NCBI RefSeq assembly: GCF_026262505.1
Contig: NC_067203.1
Coordinates: 1,054,001-1,118,000, forward strand
Origin: Trichomonas vaginalis G3
Lineage: Eukaryota > Parabasalia > Trichomonadida > Trichomonadidae
DNA: 64,000 bases
Direction of reading: 5' to 3'
This document shows positions 52,476-63,566 of this stretch, piece after piece. Position 1 is the stretch's first letter. Each line of letters opens with the position of its first letter. Made by a program: the position numbers and the translations under genes. The notes under the pieces are model-generated. The model had not been told where the DNA came from and searched no databases. It saw only the letters and a program-made list of their open reading frames with translations.

Positions 52476-52640
52476 ATGGATACCCCACAAGCTCAAAATT
52501 TACCACGAATCATAACAAGGGAGGAAATGATAAAAATGATGCGAGAACTTGCTAAAAATAACAAACCACTAAAACTGAGAAAATGCGGTTATGCAGTAAT
52601 GATGGAAAGAGAGATGTTGTCAAAGAGGAATAAAAATTAA
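52476..52640 (+). CDS. Small basic protein, 54 aa (copy B)
   Basis: Counterpart of 18820, with a few replacements (MDTPQAQ start, MMRELAKNN). Same ATCATAAATG leader. Conservation of frame and length in both copies supports it as a gene. Confidence 0.55.
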   Translation: MDTPQAQNLPRIITREEMIKMMRELAKNNKPLKLRKCGYAVMMEREMLSKRNKN

Positions 52641-52924
52641 ATTTGGATTGAGTTTAAAAATTCATCTTTATTAAATTCATCTCTTCCAATCAATTTATTT
52701 ATTCTATTAAATTCTTTTATTTTTGCTTCACTCAGTTTAAGGATTGAACGGTAAGTTTCTAATTTTTCGATTATTTCTTTATCGTTTTCAGTTCCATTAG
52801 TTTTATGGGCATCAACCCCACCGCATTGCGGCTTCTTTTTGTAATAGCATATTTTTGATTTAATTCTGTTTAGTTTCTTTTTATATTCATCGTCTGGACT
52901 CTTGGCTGCTTCGTTGTCACTCAT
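52637..52924 (-). CDS. Small helical protein, 95 aa (copy B)
   Basis: Counterpart of 18981 with extra in-frame residues (DAHKTNGT) beside the PQCGG palindrome, which here is CCGCA-T-TGCGG. Otherwise the same charged helix. Function unknown. Confidence 0.55.
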   Translation of the reverse strand: MSDNEAAKSPDDEYKKKLNRIKSKICYYKKKPQCGGVDAHKTNGTENDKEIIEKLETYRSILKLSEAKIKEFNRINKLIGRDEFNKDEFLNSIQI

Positions 52925-52944
52925 TTCTTACGAAATAAAAAAAA

Positions 52945-54459
52945 TTAAATATTATTTAAATATAATGGAGTAATAAAATAAATCGGAATTTCTATTAATT
53001 TATTGTCAACTTCAACTAATACATTACCGTTAATATATCTAACAAATTCAGCTATTGTGTCAAATCTTCGTCTTCTTTTTGTCATTGATTTATCAGTTTT
53101 TCCATAATCGAGATGAATCAAAACTTTATCCCCTTGTTTAAAATTCATGAGCCCCGAATTAATTTGTTCACGTTTAACATCATTTAACCTTTCCATTTGC
53201 TTTCTAATATATTCCCATTCTTTTGAAATATCATTTTTCATTTCCACTGGTTTCATGTTTATAGTTCTATGCCATGTATTATTGTAATAATATACTAACT
53301 GTTGTATGATGGAGTCATGATTTCCATCCCAGTATATCTGACCGTTAACCCCTAACGCATCTCTAAGAGTTCTCATTACTGCATCAACTATTTTATTATG
53401 AAACGTATATGGAGAGGATGAAAAGAAAAAATTAATTTGTGGGAAATAATGAGTCATAGCTGCCTGAAATCCTTTATCACCATCACCCCTGATATTATCT
53501 ACTCTTTCATGATCTAGTAAGTATTGTATAGCTCTTCGTGTTTCCTGTTCTGTTTTCCCTTTCACCGGAATGCAATATAAATATCTAGTGTTAATGTTAA
53601 TGGCAAATAAATAAGTAACTTTTCCTTTTGAATATTCCAGATGATCGATTTCGTATGAATATGGATATGGTGCAAATGAAGGGCGACTAAATTTTTCCTT
53701 TAATGGTTGAATTTTTGGGTCAGTTGGTTTATTTAATATCTTGAAATCCTTTTTAAAATCTTTTTGCTTCTTTGGTGATTGAAATGGATATAATAAAGTG
53801 AATGATGAAGGATTAACTGAAGGAGGTTTTGGTATTGCAAGTGATTTAATTTTATCTGCTTTGATTTTGGATGATGAAGTTTTGGATTTCATTCCTCCCC
53901 TCATTAATTCCGGATGTATTCTATTCATTTGTTTTAAATATACTGTATATAAAGGTTTGATATACTTTCCCGCTTCGAGTTTATGTTGAAGGATGAATTC
54001 CAAAAGTTGATCTTCATTTAAAAGTCGGGCTGAATATGGTTTAACTAATGAATCATAAATTAAAGCTTGTGCTTCATTTATGGTCTGAAGGACCTGGGTG
54101 TTTTGCACCTTTTGTTTTTGTTCCTTTGGTTTTTGCGGCTCATGATTATATAATTTATATAATTCATCAATATCTTCTTCTGTTAATACTTTATTTTTGA
54201 AATCTTTCAACTGTTTAAGTTGTGATTTAGTTTTTCCCTTTGAATATTCATTATTTTTAATTTTGTCTTTAATTTCAGAAATTATTCTATCATGATATTT
54301 CAAAATTTCATTTTTATAATATGGATAATAATATTCCATATCATCACCCGTTATATTGTTATCATATTTTTGGAGATATGCTTTTAAATCATAATAATTA
54401 AGAAAATTTTGATTAAGTACTAAATCATCAATTAAAATTTTTAAATCTGTGTTATCCAT
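52945..54459 (-). CDS. Polinton integrase (copy B)
   Basis: 504 residues, uninterrupted. Same rve-type core as 19273 (IDHLEYSKG; DNIRGDGDKGF; YYNNTWHRTINMKP), with a shorter Pro-rich linker and extra Lys/Ser residues before it. C-terminal SH3-like domain with KQGDKVLIHLDYGK and an Arg-rich patch. First gene after the island on the minus strand, upstream of the small helical gene. Confidence 0.88.
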   Translation of the reverse strand: MDNTDLKILIDDLVLNQNFLNYYDLKAYLQKYDNNITGDDMEYYYPYYKNEILKYHDRIISEIKDKIKNNEYSKGKTKSQLKQLKDFKNKVLTEEDIDELYKLYNHEPQKPKEQKQKVQNTQVLQTINEAQALIYDSLVKPYSARLLNEDQLLEFILQHKLEAGKYIKPLYTVYLKQMNRIHPELMRGGMKSKTSSSKIKADKIKSLAIPKPPSVNPSSFTLLYPFQSPKKQKDFKKDFKILNKPTDPKIQPLKEKFSRPSFAPYPYSYEIDHLEYSKGKVTYLFAININTRYLYCIPVKGKTEQETRRAIQYLLDHERVDNIRGDGDKGFQAAMTHYFPQINFFFSSSPYTFHNKIVDAVMRTLRDALGVNGQIYWDGNHDSIIQQLVYYYNNTWHRTINMKPVEMKNDISKEWEYIRKQMERLNDVKREQINSGLMNFKQGDKVLIHLDYGKTDKSMTKRRRRFDTIAEFVRYINGNVLVEVDNKLIEIPIYFITPLYLNNI

Positions 54460-54585
54460 TTATATAAAAATAAAATCAATGTTTTAAGGGTGCCCACCTC
54501 TTTGAATCATAGTATCAAAACCATCATTAACGGTTCCTTTTGTCTCTCCTGTGGCATTTCATTAAAAATAAAATTTTAAATTGTA

Positions 54586-57500
54586 TTAAATAAATGGCAT
54601 ACAACATCCATTTTCACAACATACAGCCTTAGTGTGTGCTCCTGTTAATGCAGTCTTACCAATTGTTAAGCGAGTCATTGACCCATTTTTAAGTTGTAAA
54701 TTAATATTCTGACCATCAAATATCACTTTATCATTTATTATATCTAAATAATTTTTAGGTGTTAATTGTTTATTTTGTCGTAAACTAACACCTTTCATTT
54801 TTTGTGCAATCTTTTTAAAATCACTTCCATCAATTGAACCGTCGAATGATGTATAACACTTAGGACATAAAGCAACCATGTTATCACCTTGTTTCTCAAT
54901 TGCTAAACCCAATAACTTCTTCTCATGTGCTTTTTCTTCAGCTTTATTCTTTAATTTAGGTTTAAATTTCTCATCAAAACAGAAGAAATCAAAAGGTGCG
55001 AATTTGAAAATGTTTTTATCATAAAATTGTTTATCGGTTACAATTGCTTGAAATGCTTGAGTGTTAGGAAGATTTGGGTCGCCAGCGATTGCCCAATAAG
55101 ATGAATCAGTATCACCTTCAATGAAATGAAAACGATTAACATCCATGCATTTATACATAAAATCATAAATGAAAACCAAATACCAGTATTTAGCATTATC
55201 TAAAGTGAAGAATGCCTCTTGTAAACATGTATCACATCTATAAAATCTATCTTTGAGCATCAGTTGATATGTATCCTCACCTATTTCTCTTATGTTTTTA
55301 AACTTATTTGACATACATGCAACGCGTGACTTCTGTGCATTCATTATTTTAGTCTTTGCGTAATTTTGTGTATTCATTGCATCGTAACCATATGATCCAT
55401 TAAGTGAAATCTTGCAAAATAAACTTTTTCCTTTATTTCCTTCTAATTCAGCCTTTTGTCTTTCGTTCATAAATTCGTTCGCAAATTCATTAAAACAAGT
55501 GTTTTTAGTAAATGTTAAAATTGATTGAATGTCATCAATGATAAAATGAAATCTGTCGATTAGATACCAAAGATAATAAGAAGAAAATGGTTGATATTGG
55601 TTGTGTGTTGATGCTAACTGAGTTAATTTTCTCTGTTTCTGGTCAACTGGTAGATTGTTTGATTTCATGTAATTATACATAAAACTGCCAATTGTTTTTT
55701 CATCTGTGATAATATCTAAGTTTCTTATTATCGGTAAAAAGTTTATGTAATCATTAATGTATTTTTCATCAATGTGACCCTTTACTTCAGCCACGAATAA
55801 AGTATTTTTCTTTCTAATAATTCCCAGTGCTTTTGCTTTCTTTGTTGCTGTATCACAAATGATAACACCATTCAATCTTCCCGGCATATACATTTTATGG
55901 TCAGTATATTGAATGAAATCATGAGGATTAGATGAAAATGATGAAGGATATAATGAATTAAAGTCAACTCCAACGAAATGAGTCATAATGTTGGTGGTGT
56001 CCTCATTTGATACAGTTTTAGTTTCTGGATTATATGAAAGTTTATTAATGTGCGTGATTCCTTTAAGATTAACACGATGTTGAACATTTGATAGACCACC
56101 AGTAATTCCATTACGGAGAATGTGATAAGCTTCAACTGAATCTAAAGTCATTGGTAAATTATTTTTTAATGCATAATTTCTTAAATTGATTCTTAAACGT
56201 TGAACATCTTCATCTTTATTTGATTTCACGACATTGCAATAACAACACATTAACTGACAATTTTCTTTAGTATGTGGTTTTTCATTATCTATTCTATCCA
56301 ATGTTGGTTTATTAGCATATGTAAACGCTTTACCACACATTTTGCATTTAGATGAAAGGATTAAATCGTGATAGTATTGAAAATCATCCATTGAAACATT
56401 ATTTTTAGTATCCCTTTCTGCTTTTTCATCTTGTTTCTTATATGATTCAATTTTATATTTCCAATACTTTTTCGTTAATTCAAAACTTGATTCCACATTT
56501 TCTTCTTCTGGATATGTTTCGTTAGGATTAAAGTCTTTATATGCTAAAGCGTAACGAATCATTGAAGCATTCGATGATAAAGAAAGATTATGAAGCATGT
56601 CAATTTTATAAACAAATGTTTCTTCAATAATTTTATCGATTGGGTCAATCATAATTTCAACATCTTTATTGCAATAATGAATAAAATATTCTAATCTATT
56701 CTTAAAGTTTTTAGCATCATTGAGATATATTTGATAATCACTATCTGATATAGTTTCTTGAGTTAATGCTGAATAAAATGAATCTTTCGTGAATGGTTCC
56801 TCTTTATATAATTCTTCTTCGTAATTTTCCCATGTGATGAATTGATAAGGGAAAAAGGATTTAACACGTGATTTATTGTTTCCGAAATCTTGAGTGAATT
56901 GGTCTAATGTCCCACCCGCTATATAATTTCTGATGTCAATAAATCTCAATTCATATGGAACGTTTGTTTTCTTTACAATGATTTGCTTAAATTGTGAAGA
57001 TGAACCCAGCATTGATTTTATTTTCCATTTTGCAGTGTTTAAATCACGAAGAATTAAATTTAAATCAAACTTTCCCGAATTAAAACCTATGATATTCACT
57101 TTATTGAATTCCTCATCTAGAAGTTCTTTAAATGCTTCCTTCTGTTTTTCATTTAATGTATGAGACAAAGTCCCCACCGTTTGGTCCATTTGCGACTTCA
57201 ATAATTCTTCATATTGTTCAATATTTGATTTAGCAACTAATGAACAGGTTGAAAATAAAAACTCAATCCAATCAGAAATAAAAGAATCACTCGAAGTTAA
57301 GCAAAAATTCCTCGTATACGTTTTATCATTTAATTTAACCGTTGATGATACCATGAATGGTTTTAAGTAAGCGTTCAAAGTTGCACACTCAGAAAGTTGT
57401 AATTCTTCTTTAGTCTCTAATGTTTCGAAGTCAAAAGTAATATAATATCTTGTCGGTTGATAATATTCCTGCAAATTATGAGCTAATAACCACTGATATA

Positions 57501-58065
57501 TCTTCTGTTTCGTGATATGTGGTGTATATGGTTGTTGTGTGTTTTGCAATTGAACGTCTTGAATTAATCTTCCATTATTTTCTTTACATTTCTCACAATG
57601 TTTTAAAAATCTTCTTTGGTTTTTCCTTTCTGGATCATCACGGATAGAATATACTTCTTCTTTGCAAAAGGGGCAAACTTTATATCCTGTGAGTGCTTCA
57701 ACGTCTGTAATTCTGTCAGCGTGAAGTTTTCCACATGGACTCTGTGTTAATAAAATATTTACTGTTTCAAATTCTGGATCTATCATTATTGATTCCACTA
57801 ATGGAAAGTCTACCTTGTTAATGTCTACGTCTTCTGGTTGAGGGTCACAATAATAAAAATCAATATTAACGTTTAACATTCTTGCTAACCTCTCACTTTC
57901 TGATGAAATGTCAAATCCTTCATATGCATCTATGGCTTCATTTAAATAACTTCTACGAGTTTTAGGATTAACACCATCAGGAATGTTATAGAAGCGTTTA
58001 AATAACCTTCTACCTTCGGCTCTAATTTGATTATCATTCATTTTAGCTGTTCCATTTTTGTTCAT
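54586..58065 (-). CDS. DNA polymerase B, protein-primed type, with embedded HNH-like module (copy B)
   Basis: 1,159 residues, uninterrupted. Domains: N-terminal zinc-type region (CPFC at 131, CEKC at 157); 3'-5' exonuclease (FDFETLE at 211; IIGFNSGKFDLN at 325); HNH-like module around residues 590-640 with CKMCGKAF, LDRIDNEKPHTKENC and CCYCN; polymerase motifs A VDFNSLYPS near 715, B LNGSYGYD near 890 and C EGDTDSSYWA at 983; a Cys-rich C-terminus (CCENGCC). Replicates the element, presumably with protein priming as in Polintons and adenoviruses. Follows the T-rich ACATAAATG leader. Confidence 0.92.
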   Translation of the reverse strand: MNKNGTAKMNDNQIRAEGRRLFKRFYNIPDGVNPKTRRSYLNEAIDAYEGFDISSESERLARMLNVNIDFYYCDPQPEDVDINKVDFPLVESIMIDPEFETVNILLTQSPCGKLHADRITDVEALTGYKVCPFCKEEVYSIRDDPERKNQRRFLKHCEKCKENNGRLIQDVQLQNTQQPYTPHITKQKIYQWLLAHNLQEYYQPTRYYITFDFETLETKEELQLSECATLNAYLKPFMVSSTVKLNDKTYTRNFCLTSSDSFISDWIEFLFSTCSLVAKSNIEQYEELLKSQMDQTVGTLSHTLNEKQKEAFKELLDEEFNKVNIIGFNSGKFDLNLILRDLNTAKWKIKSMLGSSSQFKQIIVKKTNVPYELRFIDIRNYIAGGTLDQFTQDFGNNKSRVKSFFPYQFITWENYEEELYKEEPFTKDSFYSALTQETISDSDYQIYLNDAKNFKNRLEYFIHYCNKDVEIMIDPIDKIIEETFVYKIDMLHNLSLSSNASMIRYALAYKDFNPNETYPEEENVESSFELTKKYWKYKIESYKKQDEKAERDTKNNVSMDDFQYYHDLILSSKCKMCGKAFTYANKPTLDRIDNEKPHTKENCQLMCCYCNVVKSNKDEDVQRLRINLRNYALKNNLPMTLDSVEAYHILRNGITGGLSNVQHRVNLKGITHINKLSYNPETKTVSNEDTTNIMTHFVGVDFNSLYPSSFSSNPHDFIQYTDHKMYMPGRLNGVIICDTATKKAKALGIIRKKNTLFVAEVKGHIDEKYINDYINFLPIIRNLDIITDEKTIGSFMYNYMKSNNLPVDQKQRKLTQLASTHNQYQPFSSYYLWYLIDRFHFIIDDIQSILTFTKNTCFNEFANEFMNERQKAELEGNKGKSLFCKISLNGSYGYDAMNTQNYAKTKIMNAQKSRVACMSNKFKNIREIGEDTYQLMLKDRFYRCDTCLQEAFFTLDNAKYWYLVFIYDFMYKCMDVNRFHFIEGDTDSSYWAIAGDPNLPNTQAFQAIVTDKQFYDKNIFKFAPFDFFCFDEKFKPKLKNKAEEKAHEKKLLGLAIEKQGDNMVALCPKCYTSFDGSIDGSDFKKIAQKMKGVSLRQNKQLTPKNYLDIINDKVIFDGQNINLQLKNGSMTRLTIGKTALTGAHTKAVCCENGCCMPFI

Positions 58066-58139
58066 TTATGTAAGAATAAATAAAATAAATAAAAATAAGG
58101 TTTATTTTTTTTAAAGTCCGAGACTCAGAGAGTCCAGGG

Positions 58140-59252
58140 CTAAAGTCCATAAAATGAATTAAGAACACATAAATTTTTATCATCTGCGACGTGACGAATA
58201 CATTTTAATTTACTCAAGAATGCGTACCCTGATACATTAAATCTAATTCCTGTCTTATTTAATTTCACAACTTTGAAAAGGAATGTATGAATAGCTATAA
58301 AATGATGAGATGATGTTTTATGGGTTGCTTCCATTTTTTCTGAAATAAATGAATAAATATAATGTTTATAAGTTTTCATATCTTTTATGTTCTTAATAAC
58401 GAATGGTATAGACCTTTCCACTTCGTCTTCCTTCGGTGCTGTTCTTTCATATGAAACATTATTGGTATCTTCAATAATGAAACCACAATCGCATAAAATT
58501 TTATATGTACCAATTGTTTCTTTTGATATTTTATCTAACAAATCAAAAACTTTATCAACACCTGTACATTTATTTAAATAATAATTTGTGTAAATATCAT
58601 GGTCTTCTTTCTTAATCGTATTTGTTGCATATGTTACATTTTTCAGTGCTTTTTTGAATTTTTCAGAATCAAGAGGAGGTGAAAGTAATATACATGGATA
58701 ATCTCCATCGTCAATAAACTGAAGCTTATGTTTATGAATAAATTTTGTGCCTTCTTCTGAAAGTGTTTCGTCAATATCACCATCTAATAAATTTTTTGTA
58801 GATTCCAAAAAGTAATTTTTATATCTTTCCTCATGTGATTTTTGAACTTCTGATTCTGAAGCTGGGATATTCATTAAACCCTCTACTTCATTCTCAGCAT
58901 TTCTCAATTCACTAATTCTTTCATCTATTTCATTTCTTAATTGTTCCAATTTCTCAATCTCATCGTTATAATATTCATCATCTTTAATTCGTTCTTCATA
59001 ATATTCAGGGAAAACATCAGGTTCTTTAGGTTTTTCTTCTTTTTTAGATGTGGGATATAAGAAATTTATAACATCATCTTTATTCATTTTTCCATCATAA
59101 TCAAACTCATTTAAAAACTCCGCGAATTTTTGACAATTTCTTAAATAATATTTATCAACCTCATAACCCGCCTCCTCTAATATATCCTTTATTTCCCTGT
59201 TTGTGAATCCTAATTTTTTAACGTCGTTAGTCTTGACACTCATTTTATACAA
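58140..59252 (-). CDS. Right-end Polinton protein of unknown function, 370 aa (copy B)
   Basis: Counterpart of 24511, very similar outside the coiled-coil region (about 85-115), which varies. The EF-hand-like loop reads DYDGKMNKDDV. In copy B the gene starts about 125 bp inside the TIR edge rather than within it. Candidate partner of the polymerase by position only. Confidence 0.6.
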   Translation of the reverse strand: MYKMSVKTNDVKKLGFTNREIKDILEEAGYEVDKYYLRNCQKFAEFLNEFDYDGKMNKDDVINFLYPTSKKEEKPKEPDVFPEYYEERIKDDEYYNDEIEKLEQLRNEIDERISELRNAENEVEGLMNIPASESEVQKSHEERYKNYFLESTKNLLDGDIDETLSEEGTKFIHKHKLQFIDDGDYPCILLSPPLDSEKFKKALKNVTYATNTIKKEDHDIYTNYYLNKCTGVDKVFDLLDKISKETIGTYKILCDCGFIIEDTNNVSYERTAPKEDEVERSIPFVIKNIKDMKTYKHYIYSFISEKMEATHKTSSHHFIAIHTFLFKVVKLNKTGIRFNVSGYAFLSKLKCIRHVADDKNLCVLNSFYGL

Positions 59253-59375
59253 AATAAAAAAATAAAATAATAAACATAACTAAGTTTTAATTTTTCGTAA
59301 GAAGTTTAACCCATTCAGGATTTAAACAATGTTTAATTAATCGCGGAATATCTGACATCATCTATATATAGCTTC

Positions 59376-59614
59376 TTTTAAAATTAATTTTTTTTATTTT
59401 TTATTTCATTACATTATGTATGGGCTGAGTGTAAATGTCTTACAATTTTGAAAATTTTTTAAATCTTGATTTATTCAAAAACGTAAGAATAAAAACCGTA
59501 AGAATCATACATTTTTTACTTCATATGTTAAAAAAAATGATACAAAATCGTTCAATATTGTATGAATTCTTACGTTTACAAAAAAAGTCACACAACCCTT
59601 CAACATATACTACT
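59376..59614 (-). repeat. Right terminal inverted repeat, copy B
   Basis: Reverse complement of 26497-26735. Confidence 0.93.
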
Positions 59615-59620
59615 TTTAAA
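59615..59620. repeat. Target-site duplication of copy B, right
   Basis: TTTAAA, as at 26491-26496. Confidence 0.88.
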
Positions 59621-60790
59621 TTTCAAAATATCAAGTTCAGTTCGACTATGTATGTAGTAATTCCTCAATAAAGTGCCAAAACCCTATTAAAATATATGAA
59701 CATTTTCAACATTTTAATGTTTTTATTTAAAAATTTGATGGAATATGAGCTTCAAACAATTATTATGTAAATAAAAATAATTAAATATATGTATTTATTC
59801 GTATTACAACCGTAGTAAGTCGATTCTTCCTTTCTTCTACTGAGTTTTGAATTTGATTTCGAATTGTAAAGAGATTCAAAGGGAAAATACTAGCGGATAA
59901 AAACTACCTCCATGAAAGGGTCATAATGGAGTCAAGTTGTATTTTTTGATATTTTTTGCTTTTCGAGCCTAAATAGGTAGCCAAGATAATGCCTAAAAAT
60001 AAGGTTCTAAATTCTGAAGTTTACATGATCCTCTCGTGTGCACCCTTAAAAAAATGCAAAAAAAAATGTAATAAAATAAAAAATTTTTAGTATCGATAAT
60101 CTGAAATATGTTGTTTACTTAAGCCGCGAGCGAAGCGAGCGGCTTAGTTTCGTAGTTTCGTACAATCTTTTTTCAAATATGTTGTTTACTTAAGCCACTC
60201 GCTTCGCTCGCGGCTTAGTTTCGTAATTTCATACAATTATTTTTCGAATTTGTTCTTTTTGTCAACCGCGAGCGAAGCGAGTGGCTTTTTATTTTTTAAA
60301 AATTTTTTTCTTTCTTACTTTTTTTCCCCTTACTTACAAATTTGATAGTAACTTACCAAATCTCTCTATCATATAATAATAAATTAATCCATTTTTTGTT
60401 TCAAATATGGCACTTTACATTTCTGACATGTAAACTTGTCACTTTTCACTTCACCTCATTGGGCAAGTTTGTGCCCCCCTCTTTTTATGTATTTAACAAT
60501 AAAATTTGATAATCTGTATATTATTTATCACATGAACTATGTAAATTTTTAATCAGATGAAGATTCTAATATTATTAACATTCGAATTAAAGCGTATTTC
60601 TGGATAAGTTTATAATAATGTTCTATAAAAGTGACAATCGAAAATTTTGACACTCAAATTACAACATCTTTAAATCCGGATTTTGTTATTAAAACAACTT
60701 TTAATATATAAATAATGAAAGTTATGCGGTAGATGCAAGAATTTGATATTTATGATAGTTTCTTTCAAAAAAAATATTCATCTTATAGTA
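59621..60790. other. Intergenic, host
   Basis: About 1.2 kb of AT-rich DNA with no gene, holding the hairpin-core repeats at 60105-60290. A frame opens at 60743, but the likely start of the next gene is the ATG at 60791. Confidence 0.5.
60105..60290. repeat. Three GC-rich imperfect palindromes with direct flanks
   Basis: Cores of the GCCGCGAGCGAAGCGAGCGGC type at about 60123-60143, 60194-60214 and 60266-60285. The first two lie in a direct repeat of about 71 bp (ATATGTTGTTTACTTAAGCC on the left, GGCTTAGTTTCGTA on the right), but the second core is in the opposite orientation. Confidence 0.85.
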
Positions 60791-63566
60791 ATGTCTAAAG
60801 AGTATTGTGAACTCATGAACATGTTTCATGACTACAATGAGACATTCGTTAGATTATACAGATTAAATTCGTTCAAAATAAATGATATGGTTGATCTTTT
60901 CATGAAAATCAAAGTTAATTTAATCGAAAATAAGGTATTTTTGCCTGTTCAAATAATAAGCAAAATTGATGTTGCACTCAAATTCAACAATTACTATACA
61001 AGGGAATACCTTAGTCTTATCAAGATGATTTGTGATGAATATCATATTACAAGAATCAACAATATCTCACCTCTCACATTGTACCTTTTCAACAAAGAGT
61101 ATAATATCATGCTTGGTGATATCGAACAATCAAAGTTAAATTTATATGAAAATAATCATTATTCAATAGAAGTTCACGAATCAACTTCTATATTCAGGGC
61201 TATTATGGATGATAATGTAGGAAAAATAATTTTCTTAGCAGAGCAAAAGGAATTTGATAAAAATATCGCAATTACAAGTGATTTCTACCCAGTAAGAGAT
61301 TATGATTTTTTAAGCAATCCACAATTAAGTACGTATAATTTACTTGAAATATGTTGCTATTACGGAGCTGTTGATTGTTTCAAATTTTTGAGAACAAAGT
61401 TCCATTTACCAATCACTATTGATTGCCTAAAGTTTTCTTTTCTGAGCGGAGTTCCAGATATTTTAAATGAATGCTTAAAGGAGTGTCAACCAGTATTGTT
61501 GTATGGAGTATGCAATTGCATCACATAATGTGGATTTTATTTCTTTCCTAATGAATGAGAATCATTTTAGCATTGATTTAGAACATTGTTGTAAATTCAA
61601 TAATATTCAGGCATTTTTAATATCTTTGGATAAAAGTCAAATGATGGATCAACATTTGGAATATTCTCCTTATTTTGGTATTCCATTACTTTGTGATTAT
61701 ATAATTTCACATGTCGTGAATGTTAAGAAATGTCCTTCAGTATTGCTAAATGCTGCTAAATTTAATCAAAAAGAAATTTTTGAGCTCATACTGAAAAATG
61801 GAGTTAATTGCAATGTTCGTGATAAAAATAACATAAGCTCGCTTCATTTTGCAGCAATAAATGGTAATAAAGAGATTGTAAATATACTATTATTTCATGG
61901 TATAGACATTAACTCTAGAGATAATATGAATAAAACAGCTCTTCATTATGCAACAGAAAATAATCACATGGAGCTTGTAGAATATCTTATATTTCATGGA
62001 ATTAAAATTAATGCTCTAGATTCAAATAGAATATCAGCAATTGATATTGCAATCAAAAAAGGTTACAATGATATTGGAATGTTACTTTTAAATCATGGTG
62101 CTATAATCAATTTATACGATGATGAATATAAATTACACTATCCTGTATCAAGAAATAAGATAATTGTTGTTCATTATCTTCTTAGGAGTGGTGCAGATGT
62201 GAATAAAGAGGATCAACATAAGAAGACACCTCTTCATATTGCAGCGGAAAAAGGGTTTTGTGAAATTGCTAAAATTTTAATTGACCATGGAGCAGCAATC
62301 AATCTTAAAGATGAAAATGAGAAAACTCCATTATGCATTGCAATTTCGTGTAATTATCCAAAAATAATTGAACTTCTTATTGAAAATGGAGCTGATCTCA
62401 AAGCAATAGATGATCAAAAAAAGACAATGCTTCATTATGCTGCAGAAAATAATATGAAAGAATTATCGATTTTCTTAATATCAAATGGTATTTGTATCAA
62501 TTCAAAGGATCAATATAATATGACTCCGTTCTATTATTCAGTATTTCAAAAATGTATTTATTCTAATAAGATAATTGATAATTTTGAGACTGCAGAGTAT
62601 CTTTTGAATTTAGGTGCGAATATCAATGAAATAGACGAATTTGGCCAAAATCCACTTCAGATTGCAGCCATGAATGGAAAAACTGAGCAAATTTCCTTTC
62701 TCTATCATCATGATTGTGATCTAAACTCAAAAGATATGTATGGAAAATCGGTGTTCCATTTTGCAGCAATGAACCGGAACTTAGAAGTTGCTGAACTTCT
62801 ATTGTCGATTGGAGCTGATATAAATGCAAGAACCAATATTGGGGAAACTGCCATTCATATTGCAATAAACGCTAATAATATAGAAATGGCAAAATTTTTT
62901 ATCATGAATGGAGTTGATATAAATGCCAAGAATTGCCGAGGAGAAACTGCACTTCACTATGCAGTTCAAAAAGAATGGATAGAATCAATAGAATTTCTAA
63001 TCAGGAAAGATATAAATATCAATGAAAAAGATAATCATGGAAGAACAGCATTGCATTTTGCTGCGATAAAAAGTACTGATGTATGTGTGAGCACTCTTTG
63101 TAAATACCGATTGGATATTCAAGCAAAAGACGAAAAAGGAAAAACTGCTTTACATTATGCAGTTACTCATTCCGATGATAGCGTCAGAATTCTTATTAAC
63201 CATGGACTTGATGTGAATATAAGGGATAATAAGGGAAATACCCCGCTTCATATTGCAAAACGCCGAGATGAAAAAGAGATTGAAAAAACTCTTATTTCCT
63301 TGGGAGCTGATACAGGTGCCAAAAATAATAGAGGCCAAACTCCTTATTACATTGAACAATCAGTTAAAAGATTGAAATTAATTGTATGCATCACGGGGGT
63401 ATTTCTATATTTGTTATTTTTATATAATCGTGGGATTTTAGGTTGGACGATAAGGCATCTGTTTGTAATTTGGGAATTTTTGAAACTTTTTTTTGTTTAT
63501 GCTATATGTATTCAAACTCCAATAGCAATATTTTGTAATCTTTTATATTATCATCACTGGTATTGA
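60791..63566 (+). CDS. Ankyrin-repeat protein with C-terminal membrane segments (frame interrupted once)
   Basis: N-terminal domain of about 230 residues of the DUF3447-associated type found in trichomonad ankyrin proteins (MSKEYCELMNMFHDYNETF), then about 16-17 ankyrin repeats (61730-63360) with TALHYA-type helices and GADINARD-type loops, then two hydrophobic segments (about 63375-63420 and 63460-63550). Two frames overlap at 61503-61528; the first frame ends just after PDILNECLKECQPV and the second resumes with MEYAIASHNVDFISFLMNE, the usual continuation in this family. So either a one-base assembly error or a real frameshift is present near 61485-61505. Protein-protein interaction role; partner unknown. 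The membrane tail is unusual. Confidence 0.8.

Larger units (their letters stand above)
26497..59614. mobile_element. Maverick/Polinton element, copy B (contains nested element C)
   Basis: 33.1 kb as it stands; about 20.5 kb without the nested element at 26773-39333. Ends begin AGTAGTATATGTTGAAGGG and are flanked by a perfect 6-bp duplication. Same gene order as copy A and, by eye, nearly identical over much of the body, but with an extra island (47930-52410), a different fibre middle domain and more diverged TIRs. Young by its identical TIR arms. A fossil with about a dozen breaks, mostly in the left half; integrase, polymerase and helicase frames are open. Confidence 0.95.
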
